Below the pieces are notes generated by a model that saw only the letters and a list, made by a program, of their open reading frames with translations, was not told the origin of the DNA and did no database searches. The position numbers and the translations under genes were made by a program. From positions 62,001 through 126,000 of the forward strand of contig CAZLXM010000001.1 of the NCBI GenBank assembly GCA_964563105.1: a DNA stretch of 64,000 nt. The letters run 5' to 3'. Shown piece after piece: positions 8,359 through 17,884 of this stretch. Within the stretch, counting starts at the first letter, position 1. Every line of letters starts with the position of its first letter. This DNA is from CAYVTV01 sp964563105 (GTDB taxonomy: Bacteria; Bacteroidota; Bacteroidia; Bacteroidales; GCA-2748055).

Positions 8359-10200
8359 ATGAACCTTCAACCTGTTGATTGGATAATTGTACTTATATTC
8401 TTTGCAGTATTATTATTAATTGGATACCTGGCTTCAAGAAATGCCGGCAAAAGTTCGGCAAGCTTTTTTCTGTCAGGCAGAAATATGCCCTGGTGGTTAT
8501 TAGGTGTGTCTATGGTTGCTACAACTTTCTCAGCTGATACACCGAATTTAATTACTGACATGGTTAGGACTGGCGGAGTTGCAAGTAATTGGCTTTGGTG
8601 GGCATTTCTGCTTACAGGGATGTTAACAGTATTTTTATATGCAAAACTGTGGAACAGATCAAAAGTAATGACTGATTTGCAATTTTATGAAATCAGGTAT
8701 TCCGGAAAAACAGCTGCATTTTTAAGGGGCTTCCGGTCAATTTATTTAGGCTTCTTCTTTAATGTTATGGTAATAGCAAGTGTATCTCTTGCTTTTATTA
8801 AGATTTCCGGTGTTATGCTTGGCCTCAAGCCTGCCCCTGCACTTATTATATCAGCTGTTATAGTACTTTTCTATTCAACTTTGGGGGGATTAAAATCTAT
8901 ACTTTGGACTGATCTTTTTCAATTTAGTTTTGCAATGGCAGGAGCTGTTGTTGCAGCAGTTTATGTTGTTAAATCGCCTGATATCGGAAATTTACAAACT
9001 TTATTTGAACATCCGAATGTTTCGGGAAAATTAAATATTATTCCCTCATTGTCCCAACCTGATCTTTTTTTGAGTATTTTTCTAATACCTTTAACAATAC
9101 AATGGTGGGCTGCATGGTATCCGGGAGCTGAACCCGGAGGCGGAGGTCATATAGCACAGCGGATGTTATCTGCAAAAAATGAAAATCATGCAGTTGGGGC
9201 AACAATGCTTTTTAATTTTTTTCATTATGCACTCCGGCCATGGCCCTGGATTATTGTTGCATTAGCTTCATTAATTATATTTCCTGATATAAAATCAATG
9301 ATTAATGCTTTTCCTAATGTTGATGTCCAATATATTAAAAATGATTTTGCCTATCCTGCCATGCTTAAAGAATTTCTTCCTGCGGGATTGTTGGGCTTAG
9401 TTGTTGCTTCACTAATTGCTGCATACATGTCAACCGTGGCATCACTGCTTAACCTGGGCTCATCATATCTTGTAAACGATTTTTATGGAAGGTTTATAAA
9501 TATTAAAGCTAGTGAAAAACAAAGAGTAGCTTTCGGAAGAATTGCAACTATTACACTTATGTTTTTTTCGGTATTGCTTGCATTGGTACTGCAAAATGCC
9601 CTCCAGGCCTTCCAATACATTCTAATGATAGGGGCCGGGACAGGATTGATTTATATACTGCGATGGTTCTGGTGGAGAATAAATGCATTCTCAGAGCTGG
9701 CGGCTATGATTGCAGCAGGTACTTTTTCAATCATTTTTATCCTGATCGAAAATACTGCTATGATAACAGATAATGAGGGTTTTATACAGATATTTGGGTT
9801 AGGGATGTCAATGACCTATTGGAATATTATTAAATTTACCGGAATTGTTGCCCTGACAACAATATCCTGGATAGTTGTTACATTTCTTACAAAACCTGAA
9901 AACGACCAAATTTTGCGGGATTTTTATTCAAAGATCAGACCGGGTGGCCCCGGATGGGGACCAGTCGTGGATAAAGCAGAAAAAGAAGGTATAATCCTCG
10001 TTAAGGAAAAAGACCTTAAATGGGATGTGCCAACAGGATTACTTTGTATGGTGGCCGGCTGCGGTTTTATATACAGTATTTTATTTGCTATAGGTCATTT
10101 TCTATACTCTAATACACTTTATGGATTTATTTTCATAGGTATAACATTAATATCCGGAATAATCCTCATTCATTTTTGGAATAAACTCAAATCATATTAA
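8359..10200 (+). CDS. Sodium:solute symporter (SSS family)
   Basis: This 613-residue polytopic membrane protein starts LQPVDWIIVLIFFAVLLLIGYLASR, followed by the family's ...FFLSGRNMPWWLLGVSMVATTFSADTP segment, the sodium-binding first unwound helix region. About 13 hydrophobic helices can be counted. Members import sugars, amino acids, sialic acid or myo-inositol with Na+. It sits in the middle of the catabolic series, so it probably brings the released monomer into the cytoplasm for the deacetylase, oxidoreductase, aminotransferase and NagB-like enzymes. The substrate cannot be read from sequence. Confidence 0.93.
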   Translation: MNLQPVDWIIVLIFFAVLLLIGYLASRNAGKSSASFFLSGRNMPWWLLGVSMVATTFSADTPNLITDMVRTGGVASNWLWWAFLLTGMLTVFLYAKLWNRSKVMTDLQFYEIRYSGKTAAFLRGFRSIYLGFFFNVMVIASVSLAFIKISGVMLGLKPAPALIISAVIVLFYSTLGGLKSILWTDLFQFSFAMAGAVVAAVYVVKSPDIGNLQTLFEHPNVSGKLNIIPSLSQPDLFLSIFLIPLTIQWWAAWYPGAEPGGGGHIAQRMLSAKNENHAVGATMLFNFFHYALRPWPWIIVALASLIIFPDIKSMINAFPNVDVQYIKNDFAYPAMLKEFLPAGLLGLVVASLIAAYMSTVASLLNLGSSYLVNDFYGRFINIKASEKQRVAFGRIATITLMFFSVLLALVLQNALQAFQYILMIGAGTGLIYILRWFWWRINAFSELAAMIAAGTFSIIFILIENTAMITDNEGFIQIFGLGMSMTYWNIIKFTGIVALTTISWIVVTFLTKPENDQILRDFYSKIRPGGPGWGPVVDKAEKEGIILVKEKDLKWDVPTGLLCMVAGCGFIYSILFAIGHFLYSNTLYGFIFIGITLISGIILIHFWNKLKSY

Positions 10201-10211
10201 TAAATGCTCTT

Positions 10212-10982
10212 ATGAATATTAACCGTAGAATTTTTATAAAAAATACGGCAGCACAAATAAGCGGATTGGCTGCTATACCTGTTATTATCCAGGCATCTAT
10301 GCCTGATGCTGAAAAAAGAAATAAAAACCTCATTAAAACACTTAAAACTAATGATATTGTTTTGTTTCAGGGAGATTCAATAACTGACGCAAGAAGAGAC
10401 AAAAAAATAGTGGCAGAAAATATAAATTATGCTTTTGGCTCAGGCTATGCCTTGATAGCTGCTTCTGAACTAATGAGAAAGTATCCTGAAAAAAATTTAA
10501 AGCTCTTTAACCGCGGAATAAGCGGGCATAAAGTTTATCAATTAAGAGACAGATGGAAAGAGGATTGTATAGACCTTAAACCTTCACTCCTGAGTATTTT
10601 AATCGGAGTAAACGACTTTGCTCATAGTTTAAGTAACAGATTTGACGGAACGGTTGAAAGATATGAAAATGAGTATAGGGAATTATTAAATACTACTTTG
10701 AGTGAGCTGCCAAATGTTAAATTAGTTATCTGCGAACCATTTGCCGTAAAAGGAGGAAGTTCCATCAATGAGAAATGGTTTCCGGGTTTTGGAGAATATC
10801 AGAAAGTGGCAAAAAAGATAGCCCTTGAGTTTAACGCGGTGTTTATACCTTTTCAAAAAATGTTTGATGAAGCTTTGAAATTTGCCCCGGCATCTTACTG
10901 GGCCCCGGACGGAGTTCATCCGTCAATGCCAGGAGCTTCACTTATGGCGCAGGCATGGTTAAAAGCAGTTGGTTTTAAATAA
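10212..10982 (+). CDS. SGNH/GDSL-family hydrolase (secreted esterase/deacetylase)
   Basis: This 256-residue protein has a twin-Arg-like n-region (MNINRRIFIK) and a hydrophobic stretch to about residue 29, so it is probably exported. SGNH blocks are clear: the nucleophile serine in FQGDSITDA (S56), the block III asparagine in IGVNDF, and the Asp-His pair in APDGVHPS (D233, H236). Family members remove acetyl or acyl esters from carbohydrates. It is 11 bases after the symporter and 26 before the DUF4832 gene. It fits a role in de-esterifying the substrate outside the cytoplasm. Confidence 0.92.
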   Translation: MNINRRIFIKNTAAQISGLAAIPVIIQASMPDAEKRNKNLIKTLKTNDIVLFQGDSITDARRDKKIVAENINYAFGSGYALIAASELMRKYPEKNLKLFNRGISGHKVYQLRDRWKEDCIDLKPSLLSILIGVNDFAHSLSNRFDGTVERYENEYRELLNTTLSELPNVKLVICEPFAVKGGSSINEKWFPGFGEYQKVAKKIALEFNAVFIPFQKMFDEALKFAPASYWAPDGVHPSMPGASLMAQAWLKAVGFK

Positions 10983-11008
10983 CTATAGCATATTTTTAAT
11001 TTTTTTAA

Positions 11009-12376
11009 ATGAACTTAAAGTTAAAGTCAGGGTTATTAATATTTTTTATCCCTGTCTTATTTCTTACGTTTTCCTCCTGCTTTACGGAGGAGTCACAAAA
11101 TTATACCGGAAAAAGAAACAGAATAAATATTGAATTCTCTGAGTCAGATTCTGTTTTTGCTAATCCGGGCCAGGGATGGATGAGTTCACGGCTTCCCGGT
11201 TCTATCAAATATATTAGGATCGGATGGGCTGAGCTTGAACCGGAAAAAGGAAAATATAACTGGGGGCCATTTGAAAGAGCTATCGAAGAAGGGAGGGAGA
11301 AAGGCAGAAAAATTTCTATTAGAATTATGACTTGCAATGCTCATAGTAAAACTTATTATACTTCGCCAAAATGGCTGTTTGACTATGGTTGCAAGGGAAT
11401 TGAATATCTTAGGGGAGGAGATGATCCAACATTCGGAGGTATAAGAACTCTCAGAATAGAACCAGTTTATTCTGATCCGCTATTTCTATATCACCATGAA
11501 GAATTTATAAAAGCTCTTGCCGATAAATATAATGGTAGTCCGGATCTTGAATTTCTTGATATAGGATCATACGGAATATGGGGAGAATGGCACACACCTA
11601 ATCCCGCACCAGTGGAAGTAAGGAAAAAAATAGTTGATATGTATGTTAATGCTTTTACTAAAACTCCCCTGGTTTTTATGACTGACGATGCTGAAGTTCT
11701 TCCATATGCCTTAAGTAAGGGAACAGGATTGAGAAGAGACGGGGTAGGGTCCAGATGGCATGAAAACACATGGATCGGCTCTGAAAAATATGCCGGTGTT
11801 GAAGATATGGCTGAAGCCTGGAAACAGGCACCTGTTGTTTTTGAATGGTATGGTAATTATGATTATTTATTAAGCCGAAACTGGTCATTTGATTCAGCCG
11901 TTAATTTCATGCTCAATAATCACGTTACTATTATTAATGATAATATTGGAAAAGTCCCTGATGATCAAATGCCAAAAATCTATAAACTAGCAAGATTAGC
12001 TGGTGCACGTCTCGTATTAAATGAAATTAGTTATCCTGTTAAAGTAAAAAGAGGAAACGATTTTAAAATACAGATGAAATTTTCAAATAAGGGAGTAGGT
12101 AAGTTATACCATCCTTATGTGATAAGGTGTTTTTTACTTGACACTGGTGAGGATATTGAATATTATTTTGACTTACAGGCTGATTTGATGAAATGGTTGC
12201 CAGGAGATTATGAGATCAATGAATCTGTAAATCTCCCTATATCAGTAAAAAAAGGAAAATATTCATTAGCCGTAGGCATAGTTGATAAAGAAGGAAAAAG
12301 AAATCCTTTCAAATTGGCAATTAATCTGCCGGAACAAAATGGATTGTATATATTAAATGATATTAAAATAAATTAA
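11009..12376 (+). CDS. DUF4832-type glycoside-hydrolase-like lipoprotein
   Basis: This 455-residue lipoprotein (SSCF lipobox, Cys24) opens with NPGQGWMSSRLPGSIKYIRIGWAELEPEKG, a pattern common to GH-A-clan TIM-barrel enzymes of the DUF4832/DUF4874 type. A GSYGIWGEWHT segment supplies a likely catalytic glutamate, and EWYG a possible second. After about residue 335 an Ig-like beta domain follows (strands such as VKVKRGNDFKIQMKFSNKGVG). It ends the rightward series, facing the M23 peptidase. I infer cleavage of a glycosidic bond outside the cell; no activity can be assigned with certainty. Confidence 0.78.
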   Translation: MNLKLKSGLLIFFIPVLFLTFSSCFTEESQNYTGKRNRINIEFSESDSVFANPGQGWMSSRLPGSIKYIRIGWAELEPEKGKYNWGPFERAIEEGREKGRKISIRIMTCNAHSKTYYTSPKWLFDYGCKGIEYLRGGDDPTFGGIRTLRIEPVYSDPLFLYHHEEFIKALADKYNGSPDLEFLDIGSYGIWGEWHTPNPAPVEVRKKIVDMYVNAFTKTPLVFMTDDAEVLPYALSKGTGLRRDGVGSRWHENTWIGSEKYAGVEDMAEAWKQAPVVFEWYGNYDYLLSRNWSFDSAVNFMLNNHVTIINDNIGKVPDDQMPKIYKLARLAGARLVLNEISYPVKVKRGNDFKIQMKFSNKGVGKLYHPYVIRCFLLDTGEDIEYYFDLQADLMKWLPGDYEINESVNLPISVKKGKYSLAVGIVDKEGKRNPFKLAINLPEQNGLYILNDIKIN

Positions 12377-12428
12377 TTTTAGTAAAAAACTGACAGAATA
12401 GTTTAATCCTTTATTTTTATATTATCAT

Positions 12429-14147
12429 TCACCAAAAGAAGTTGCATCTGTATTCCGCTTTATTACCTTTTGCATCTTCCGCATATACTTCCAGTTCGTG
12501 ACTTTGACCACTGTTCAGCCTTTTTTTATCAAAAGTATAGAATAATAATTTATTTTTCGGATCGTACTCAAAAAGAACCCATTGTTTATTGATATAGCCA
12601 TTGTAGGAATTTATCCCCGTAAGATTATCATCAAGTGTGAAACTTATGTTTGAGCTATTACTCATGTCCTTTCCGGATGAAATATTTTGAGGTTTTAATG
12701 TAGGGGCTATTGTATCTAAATCCAGACTATAAACACCAAATTCATTTATGTTTGTAGCAATATAATCACCATTCCATGTTCCTCCGCAACTTGATCTGTT
12801 TTTTCCTCCGTTTAATTTAACTATCACTGTTTTTTCTCTTAATTCCCGGGGGATCATATCTGCTTTTAGTCTTAATTGTGCTGACCGGTGTAAAGGTGTT
12901 AAACTATCATGTAAATAATGAATAAAAGGATAAAAATTATTGTTTATTTCATCGGATGAATATTTAAAACTGATATTCTCATATAAAGCGCCTTGAGGCA
13001 CAATGATCTCCATATAATGAGTAGCATGACGATTTATTCCATTCCAGGAGAATTTTGCTGAATATTCAGGCCTGATAAATTCAATAAGAGGATTATAATT
13101 TACTCCTTCAACTGATAAATTAAGACTTGATTCATTTCCTGCCACATCTCTTACAATTATCTCCACTTCCGTATTATCACCATTATAAAACTCAAGAATA
13201 CCATTATTGATAGCCCCTTTATATAAAGAAAGACGATTGTTAGGTTTGATATACAATAAATTTATTCTTTTTTTCAAAGTTTTTGATGCAGGATAATCAA
13301 TATGGGCATTTATATATCTGGACTCATTAAAATCAATTTTATCTATAGTGTAATTAAATACAGTTTTTCCGTCTGCACGCAATTCAATTGAAAAAGCTCC
13401 ACACCGGTTAGAACTTCCATCAACATAATCATAAGCTTCAATGCCAAATCCGACTTTGCCATGGATCCTTATTGCTTTATTTTCGGAAATCCTGTATTTA
13501 CCCGGAGCTGTGCTTTCCAGGGGCATATAAACCGGCTTATTGCCTGAATTGATCTGACTGCCCGAATCAATAGGATATGCTGCAAAATATATCAAAGATG
13601 GCCTTGTTTTATCAGTAATATTGAAATTAGTATATTGCAAAACATTAATAGGAATTTGCCCTTCTGTTTTTCTTAACTCAAAATGGAGGTGAGGACCGCC
13701 TGAACTTCCGGTATTACCTGAATATGCAATAAAGTCTCCCTGTTTAACAGAAAATTTATGTTTCTCGGGGAATATTTCAATTACATGGCTTTGCCTGGAA
13801 TATTGTAAATCTTTAATATAATTAGAAATCTGATTATTAAAATCATCCAGATGGGCATATACTGAGGTGATCCCTTCCGGATGATCAATATATATTGATT
13901 TTCCATAACCTCCGGTTTGAACTCTGATCCTTGAAATATATCCGTCAGCAACCGAAAACACTTTTTTCCCTGTAACTCCTTGTGTCTTGATGTCAATTCC
14001 TGAATGAAAATGATCAGATCTGAGCTCTCCAAAATTAGCACTCAGATATAATGGAATATTTAAAGGTTCATTATAATTAAAATAAGATTGACCTTTTAAA
14101 AAATAAAAATAAGAAAGAAAAATAGTAAGACTGTAAATATATTTCAT
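12429..14147 (-). CDS. M23-family metallopeptidase (LytM domain) with C-terminal beta domains
   Basis: This 572-residue exported protein has a signal peptide to about residue 19, then a LytM domain. Zinc ligands are H48 and D52 in HFHSGIDI and the HLH pair (H153, H155) in GGPHLHFEL, with H99 in YAHLDD as the catalytic histidine. Residues of about 190-572 are Ig-like beta-sandwich repeats without a catalytic motif. All LytM residues are intact, so it may be an active peptidoglycan endopeptidase. It converges on the catabolic series with about 50 bases between stops and has its own promoter region, so it is not part of that locus. Confidence 0.92.
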   Translation of the reverse strand: MKYIYSLTIFLSYFYFLKGQSYFNYNEPLNIPLYLSANFGELRSDHFHSGIDIKTQGVTGKKVFSVADGYISRIRVQTGGYGKSIYIDHPEGITSVYAHLDDFNNQISNYIKDLQYSRQSHVIEIFPEKHKFSVKQGDFIAYSGNTGSSGGPHLHFELRKTEGQIPINVLQYTNFNITDKTRPSLIYFAAYPIDSGSQINSGNKPVYMPLESTAPGKYRISENKAIRIHGKVGFGIEAYDYVDGSSNRCGAFSIELRADGKTVFNYTIDKIDFNESRYINAHIDYPASKTLKKRINLLYIKPNNRLSLYKGAINNGILEFYNGDNTEVEIIVRDVAGNESSLNLSVEGVNYNPLIEFIRPEYSAKFSWNGINRHATHYMEIIVPQGALYENISFKYSSDEINNNFYPFIHYLHDSLTPLHRSAQLRLKADMIPRELREKTVIVKLNGGKNRSSCGGTWNGDYIATNINEFGVYSLDLDTIAPTLKPQNISSGKDMSNSSNISFTLDDNLTGINSYNGYINKQWVLFEYDPKNKLLFYTFDKKRLNSGQSHELEVYAEDAKGNKAEYRCNFFW

Positions 14148-14382
14148 TGATATTTTATTTATTTAAACTAAAAATACCGGATTTTTCAAATATGCTAAAA
14201 ATACAGGAATTCCACAATTAGATTTAAATATTCTTTTAATAATGGTTTTGGCTATTGTTGATAAAGTAAAATATTATTACATTAAATGCAGAAACTAAAC
14301 CATTTAGTTATTTCAGGATTATTTGAAAACGGAACTGCTGAAAAAATAATGAGCTATCCTTTTTTATTTCACAAACCCTTGC

Positions 14383-14390
14383 TATATTTG
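14383..14390 (+). promoter_or_regulatory. -7 promoter box upstream of the coiled-coil/zapA operon
   Basis: TATATTTG is a perfect TAnnTTTG box. Transcription would begin near 14397, giving a very short leader before the ATG at 14405. I do not see a matching -33 TTTG. Confidence 0.55.
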
Positions 14391-14404
14391 TAATAAGATA
14401 ATTA

Positions 14405-14701
14405 ATGATGGAATTTGACCAAATAGAAATTGTTGGGACACTTAGGTCAAGGATAAAGAAAATAATGGAATTATATGAGAAAGAGAGAGATGAAAAGAAA
14501 ATTATCCTTGATGAAAAAAGTGAATTATTAATTAAATTGCAGGCACAGGAAAAGAAAATTAATGAACTTGAGCATAAATACAGTACATTACAGATTGCAA
14601 AATCCCTTCTGGCAGGGAGTAATGATGAACAGGAAGCCAGATCGAAAGTGAACAGGATGGTGCGGGAAATTGATAAATGTATTGCTCTTTTAAACCGGTA
14701 A
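14405..14701 (+). CDS. Small coiled-coil protein upstream of zapA
   Basis: This 98-residue protein is almost entirely heptad-rich coiled coil (residues of about 12-65, rich in E, K and L), with a short C-terminal helix. Its stop overlaps the start region of the next ORF (TAATG), and zapA begins 13 bases later. A small coiled-coil gene just before zapA is a recurring Bacteroidota arrangement, and ZapB-like or other division-scaffold function is a guess from that position. No enzymatic motif is visible. Confidence 0.8.
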   Translation: MMEFDQIEIVGTLRSRIKKIMELYEKERDEKKIILDEKSELLIKLQAQEKKINELEHKYSTLQIAKSLLAGSNDEQEARSKVNRMVREIDKCIALLNR

Positions 14702-14714
14702 TGGATTGTGAAAA

Positions 14715-15005
14715 ATGGAGGATAAATTATCTATTAAGGTAAATGTGGCTGACAGGTATTATCCTTTAAAGATTGACCGGGAAGATGAAGAAAAAATTAG
14801 AAAAGCAGCCAGGCTGATAAATGAAAAGGTTTTACAATATAAGCAACGGTACACAGACAAAGATACACAGGATTTTATAGCGATGGCGGCATTACAGTTT
14901 GTGATAAAGCTTATTGAAAGTGAAGATCAATCTGATTCATCCTTTATTATGGATCATATCAGAAACCTTTCAGATGAGCTTGACGTATATCTTAAAAAAG
15001 AGTAA
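14715..15005 (+). CDS. zapA: Cell division protein ZapA
   Basis: This 96-residue protein has the ZapA pattern: an N-terminal beta region (LSIKVNVADRYYPLKI), a KIRKAARLINEKV helix and a long C-terminal helix for dimerisation. ZapA binds and bundles FtsZ at the division site. It is followed by the 6S-like RNA and RNase Y, an order reminiscent of the zapA-ssrS linkage in proteobacteria. Confidence 0.92.
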   Translation: MEDKLSIKVNVADRYYPLKIDREDEEKIRKAARLINEKVLQYKQRYTDKDTQDFIAMAALQFVIKLIESEDQSDSSFIMDHIRNLSDELDVYLKKE

Positions 15006-15033
15006 TAACGTTCTTTAAATATAAACAATATTG

Positions 15034-15230
15034 CCCGCATTGTTTCTTTAAACATTTAAGGTAAACTCAACACTTACCACATTGGAGTAACATTCGGACG
15101 GAAATAAAGCAGGCCTCACCTTCTTCGGAAGGATCTTTGCGAAGATCAGAGGAAACTTAAAGCTGTCTGGTGTCTCCACCCATGTCAAATGGGGTTTTCT
15201 TAAATCTTAGAGAAACTTTGCGGGTTTTTT
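15034..15230 (+). ncRNA. ssrS: 6S RNA candidate
   Basis: The 244-base zapA-rny gap folds as one long rod. The outer stem pairs 15034-15051 with 15207-15224 (CCCGCA, a 2x2 T loop, GTTTCT and flanks), directly followed by a T run to 15230 that would make an intrinsic terminator. Inside are three exact hairpins: 15119-15132 (CCTTC/GAAGG), 15132-15147 (GATCTT/AAGATC) and 15179-15193 (CCCAT/ATGGG), with weaker pairing flanking a large central open region. A length of about 195 nt, a closing stem and a position beside zapA fit 6S RNA, which sequesters RNA polymerase holoenzyme. The identity rests on shape and neighbourhood, not a covariance search. Confidence 0.7.
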
Positions 15231-15249
15231 ATTATAAAATGATAGGGAA

Positions 15250-16824
15250 ATGGAAAAAATAATATTAATATCTGTTTTTGCGATCCCGGTGTTTTGGTGC
15301 ACAATTGCAGCTATTGCCGGAATATTCGCCGGGGCTTTCATCGCATATATGATAATAGATTATAATCTAAAGAAAAAATCAAGAAATATTATTAAAGATG
15401 CTGAAGCTGAAGCTGAAGTTATTAAAAAAGAAAAAATACTTCAGGCAAAAGAGAAATTCCTTCTCCTTAAAACTGAACATGAAAGGATGATTAATGAGAA
15501 AAATCAAAAAATTGTTCAAAGAGAAGTTCAGATAAAGCAAAAGGAAGTATTGTTATCTCAGAAATTTGAAGAGGTTCAAAGAAGAAGTGTTGAACAGGAT
15601 GCAATAAAGGAAAACCTAAATAATCAGTTTGATTTGTTGGAAAAGAGAAGAGATGAAATTGAAAAATTCCATAAACAACAAATTGAACAACTGGAAGCAA
15701 TTTCTGGCCTCTCAGCCGAAGAAGCCAAATTACAACTAATTGGTTCATTAAAAGATGAAGCAAAACTTGAAGCTATGTCTCTGATAAATGAGATAATAGA
15801 TGAGGCTAAAATGACAGCTAATAAAGAGGCCAAAAAAATTATTATTGAAACAATCCAGAGAATTGCTACCGAAACTGCCATTGAAAATTCTGTAACTGTA
15901 TTCAATATTGATAATGACGAAATAAAAGGGCGAATAATAGGACGTGAAGGTCGAAATATCAGGGCGCTGGAGGCTTCTACAGGTGTCGAAATTATAGTTG
16001 ATGATACTCCCGAAGCTATAGTTTTATCCGCATTTGATCCGGTTATAAGAGAAATTGCCCGTCTTTCACTTCATCAACTGGTTTCTGATGGTCGTATTCA
16101 TCCTGCACGAATTGAAGAAATTGTAGAAAAAACAAAAAAACAGTTAGAAGAAGAAATTGTTGAAGTAGGGAAAAGAACTGCTATTGATTTGGGTATTCAT
16201 GGATTACATCCGGAATTGATCAGACTGATAGGTAAAATGAAATATCGCTCTTCTTATGGCCAAAACCTTTTACAACATTCAAGAGAAGTTGCAAATCTTT
16301 GTGCTATAATGGCTAGTGAATTAGGGCTTAATGCAAAACTTGCAAGAAGGGCCGGACTACTGCATGATATTGGAAAAGTACCTGATGATGAGCCTTCATT
16401 GCCGCATGCATTGCTTGGAATGAAAATGGCGGAACGATATAAAGAAAAACCCGAAATATGTAATGCTATCGGCGCCCATCATGATGAGGTCGAAATGACA
16501 ACCCTTTTAGCACCCATAGTTCAGGCATGTGATGCAATTTCGGGGGCCAGGCCGGGTGCCAGAAGAGAGATTGTTGAAGCATATATCAAAAGGCTTAAAG
16601 AATTGGAATCACTTGCACTTTCTTATCCGGGCGTATTAAAAACATATGCAATTCAGGCAGGAAGAGAATTGAGAGTAATAGTTGGAGCTGAAAAGGTTTC
16701 TGATAAAGAAGTTGAGTCATTATCATACGATATAGCAAAAAAAATCCAGGATGAAATGACATATCCCGGACAGGTTAAAATTACCGTAATCAGGGAAACC
16801 AGGGCTATAAGCTATGCAAAATAA
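15250..16824 (+). CDS. rny: Ribonuclease Y
   Basis: This 524-residue protein has the complete RNase Y layout. An N-terminal membrane anchor (about 5-38) is followed by a long charged coiled coil (about 40-200), a KH domain around the GRIIGREGRNIRALE motif, and an HD phosphohydrolase domain with RRAGLLHDIGK and AIGAHHDE metal ligands. It is a membrane-bound endoribonuclease that starts mRNA decay. The epimerase start codon lies inside its last codons (11-base overlap), which suggests translational coupling. Confidence 0.97.
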   Translation: MEKIILISVFAIPVFWCTIAAIAGIFAGAFIAYMIIDYNLKKKSRNIIKDAEAEAEVIKKEKILQAKEKFLLLKTEHERMINEKNQKIVQREVQIKQKEVLLSQKFEEVQRRSVEQDAIKENLNNQFDLLEKRRDEIEKFHKQQIEQLEAISGLSAEEAKLQLIGSLKDEAKLEAMSLINEIIDEAKMTANKEAKKIIIETIQRIATETAIENSVTVFNIDNDEIKGRIIGREGRNIRALEASTGVEIIVDDTPEAIVLSAFDPVIREIARLSLHQLVSDGRIHPARIEEIVEKTKKQLEEEIVEVGKRTAIDLGIHGLHPELIRLIGKMKYRSSYGQNLLQHSREVANLCAIMASELGLNAKLARRAGLLHDIGKVPDDEPSLPHALLGMKMAERYKEKPEICNAIGAHHDEVEMTTLLAPIVQACDAISGARPGARREIVEAYIKRLKELESLALSYPGVLKTYAIQAGRELRVIVGAEKVSDKEVESLSYDIAKKIQDEMTYPGQVKITVIRETRAISYAK

Positions 16825-17878
16825 TATGAAAATTATTATCACCGGAACTGCCGGATTTATAGGATTTCATCTGGCTGCTAAATTGTCAGCTTCAAACCAT
16901 CAGATAGTTGGTATTGATAATATCAATGATTATTATGATGTAAACCTAAAATATTCACGTTTAAAAAATACCGGAATAGAAATTGATAAAATTGAAGCAG
17001 GAAAGTTTCTTAAGAGCAAGAATAACAATTCATACACTTTTGTAAAATCCAATTTGGAAGATAAAGAAACTATTCTTAAAATATTTCATGAAATAAAGCC
17101 TGATATTGTCGTAAACCTTGCAGCTCAGGCCGGGGTAAGATATAGTATCACAAATCCTGATACATATATTTCATCTAATATTCAGGGTTTCCTTAATATA
17201 CTTGAAGCTTGCAGAAAATATCCGGTAAAACATTTGGTCTATGCTTCTTCATCCAGTGTTTATGGTTTGAATAAGAAAATGCCATTTTCAGTACATCATA
17301 ATGTTGATCATCCTGTAAGCCTGTATGCTGCCAGCAAAAAAGCTAATGAGCTTATGGCACACACATACAGCCATCTTTATAATATTCCATCCACAGGTTT
17401 GCGATTTTTTACAGTTTATGGTCCATGGGGAAGGCCTGACATGGCCCTTTTTCTATTTACCAGGGCTATATTGAAAGGTGAAAAAATCAAGGTTTTTAAT
17501 TATGGAAATATGGAGAGGGATTTTACATATGTAGATGACATTGTTAATGGTATTGAAAAAATAATTCATCAGCCACCTGATGAAAGATCCGGTTTCAATC
17601 CTCTGATCCCTGATCCGTCCTTTTCTTCAGCTCCTTATAAAATTTATAATATCGGAAATAATAATCCGGTAAAATTGATAGATTTTATAAAAGCTATAGA
17701 AAGTTCAACAGGAATTAAAGCTGAAATGGAAATGTTGCCTATTCAGGCAGGAGATGTTGAAAAAACCTGGGCAGATGTTTCAGATCTTATCAATGATTTA
17801 GATTATAAACCTTTTACCCCCATCCAAACCGGAATAGACAGATTTGTTGAATGGTATCGTAACTATTACCAGATGTGA
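16814..17878 (+). CDS. NAD-dependent epimerase, UDP-glucuronate 4-epimerase-like
   Basis: This 354-residue short-chain dehydrogenase-type epimerase has the Rossmann motif TGTAGFIGFHLA (about 10-21), the ASSSSVYG serine motif (about 144-151) and the catalytic YxxxK pair (Y171, K175). The insert after NINDYYDVNLKYSRL and before a K-rich loop is typical of the CapI/LpsL-type UDP-glucuronate epimerases, which supply UDP-galacturonate for surface polysaccharide. An alternative is another UDP-hexose epimerase. It overlaps rny by 11 bases. Confidence 0.88.
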   Translation: MQNNMKIIITGTAGFIGFHLAAKLSASNHQIVGIDNINDYYDVNLKYSRLKNTGIEIDKIEAGKFLKSKNNNSYTFVKSNLEDKETILKIFHEIKPDIVVNLAAQAGVRYSITNPDTYISSNIQGFLNILEACRKYPVKHLVYASSSSVYGLNKKMPFSVHHNVDHPVSLYAASKKANELMAHTYSHLYNIPSTGLRFFTVYGPWGRPDMALFLFTRAILKGEKIKVFNYGNMERDFTYVDDIVNGIEKIIHQPPDERSGFNPLIPDPSFSSAPYKIYNIGNNNPVKLIDFIKAIESSTGIKAEMEMLPIQAGDVEKTWADVSDLINDLDYKPFTPIQTGIDRFVEWYRNYYQM

Positions 17879-17884
17879 TCAGGA

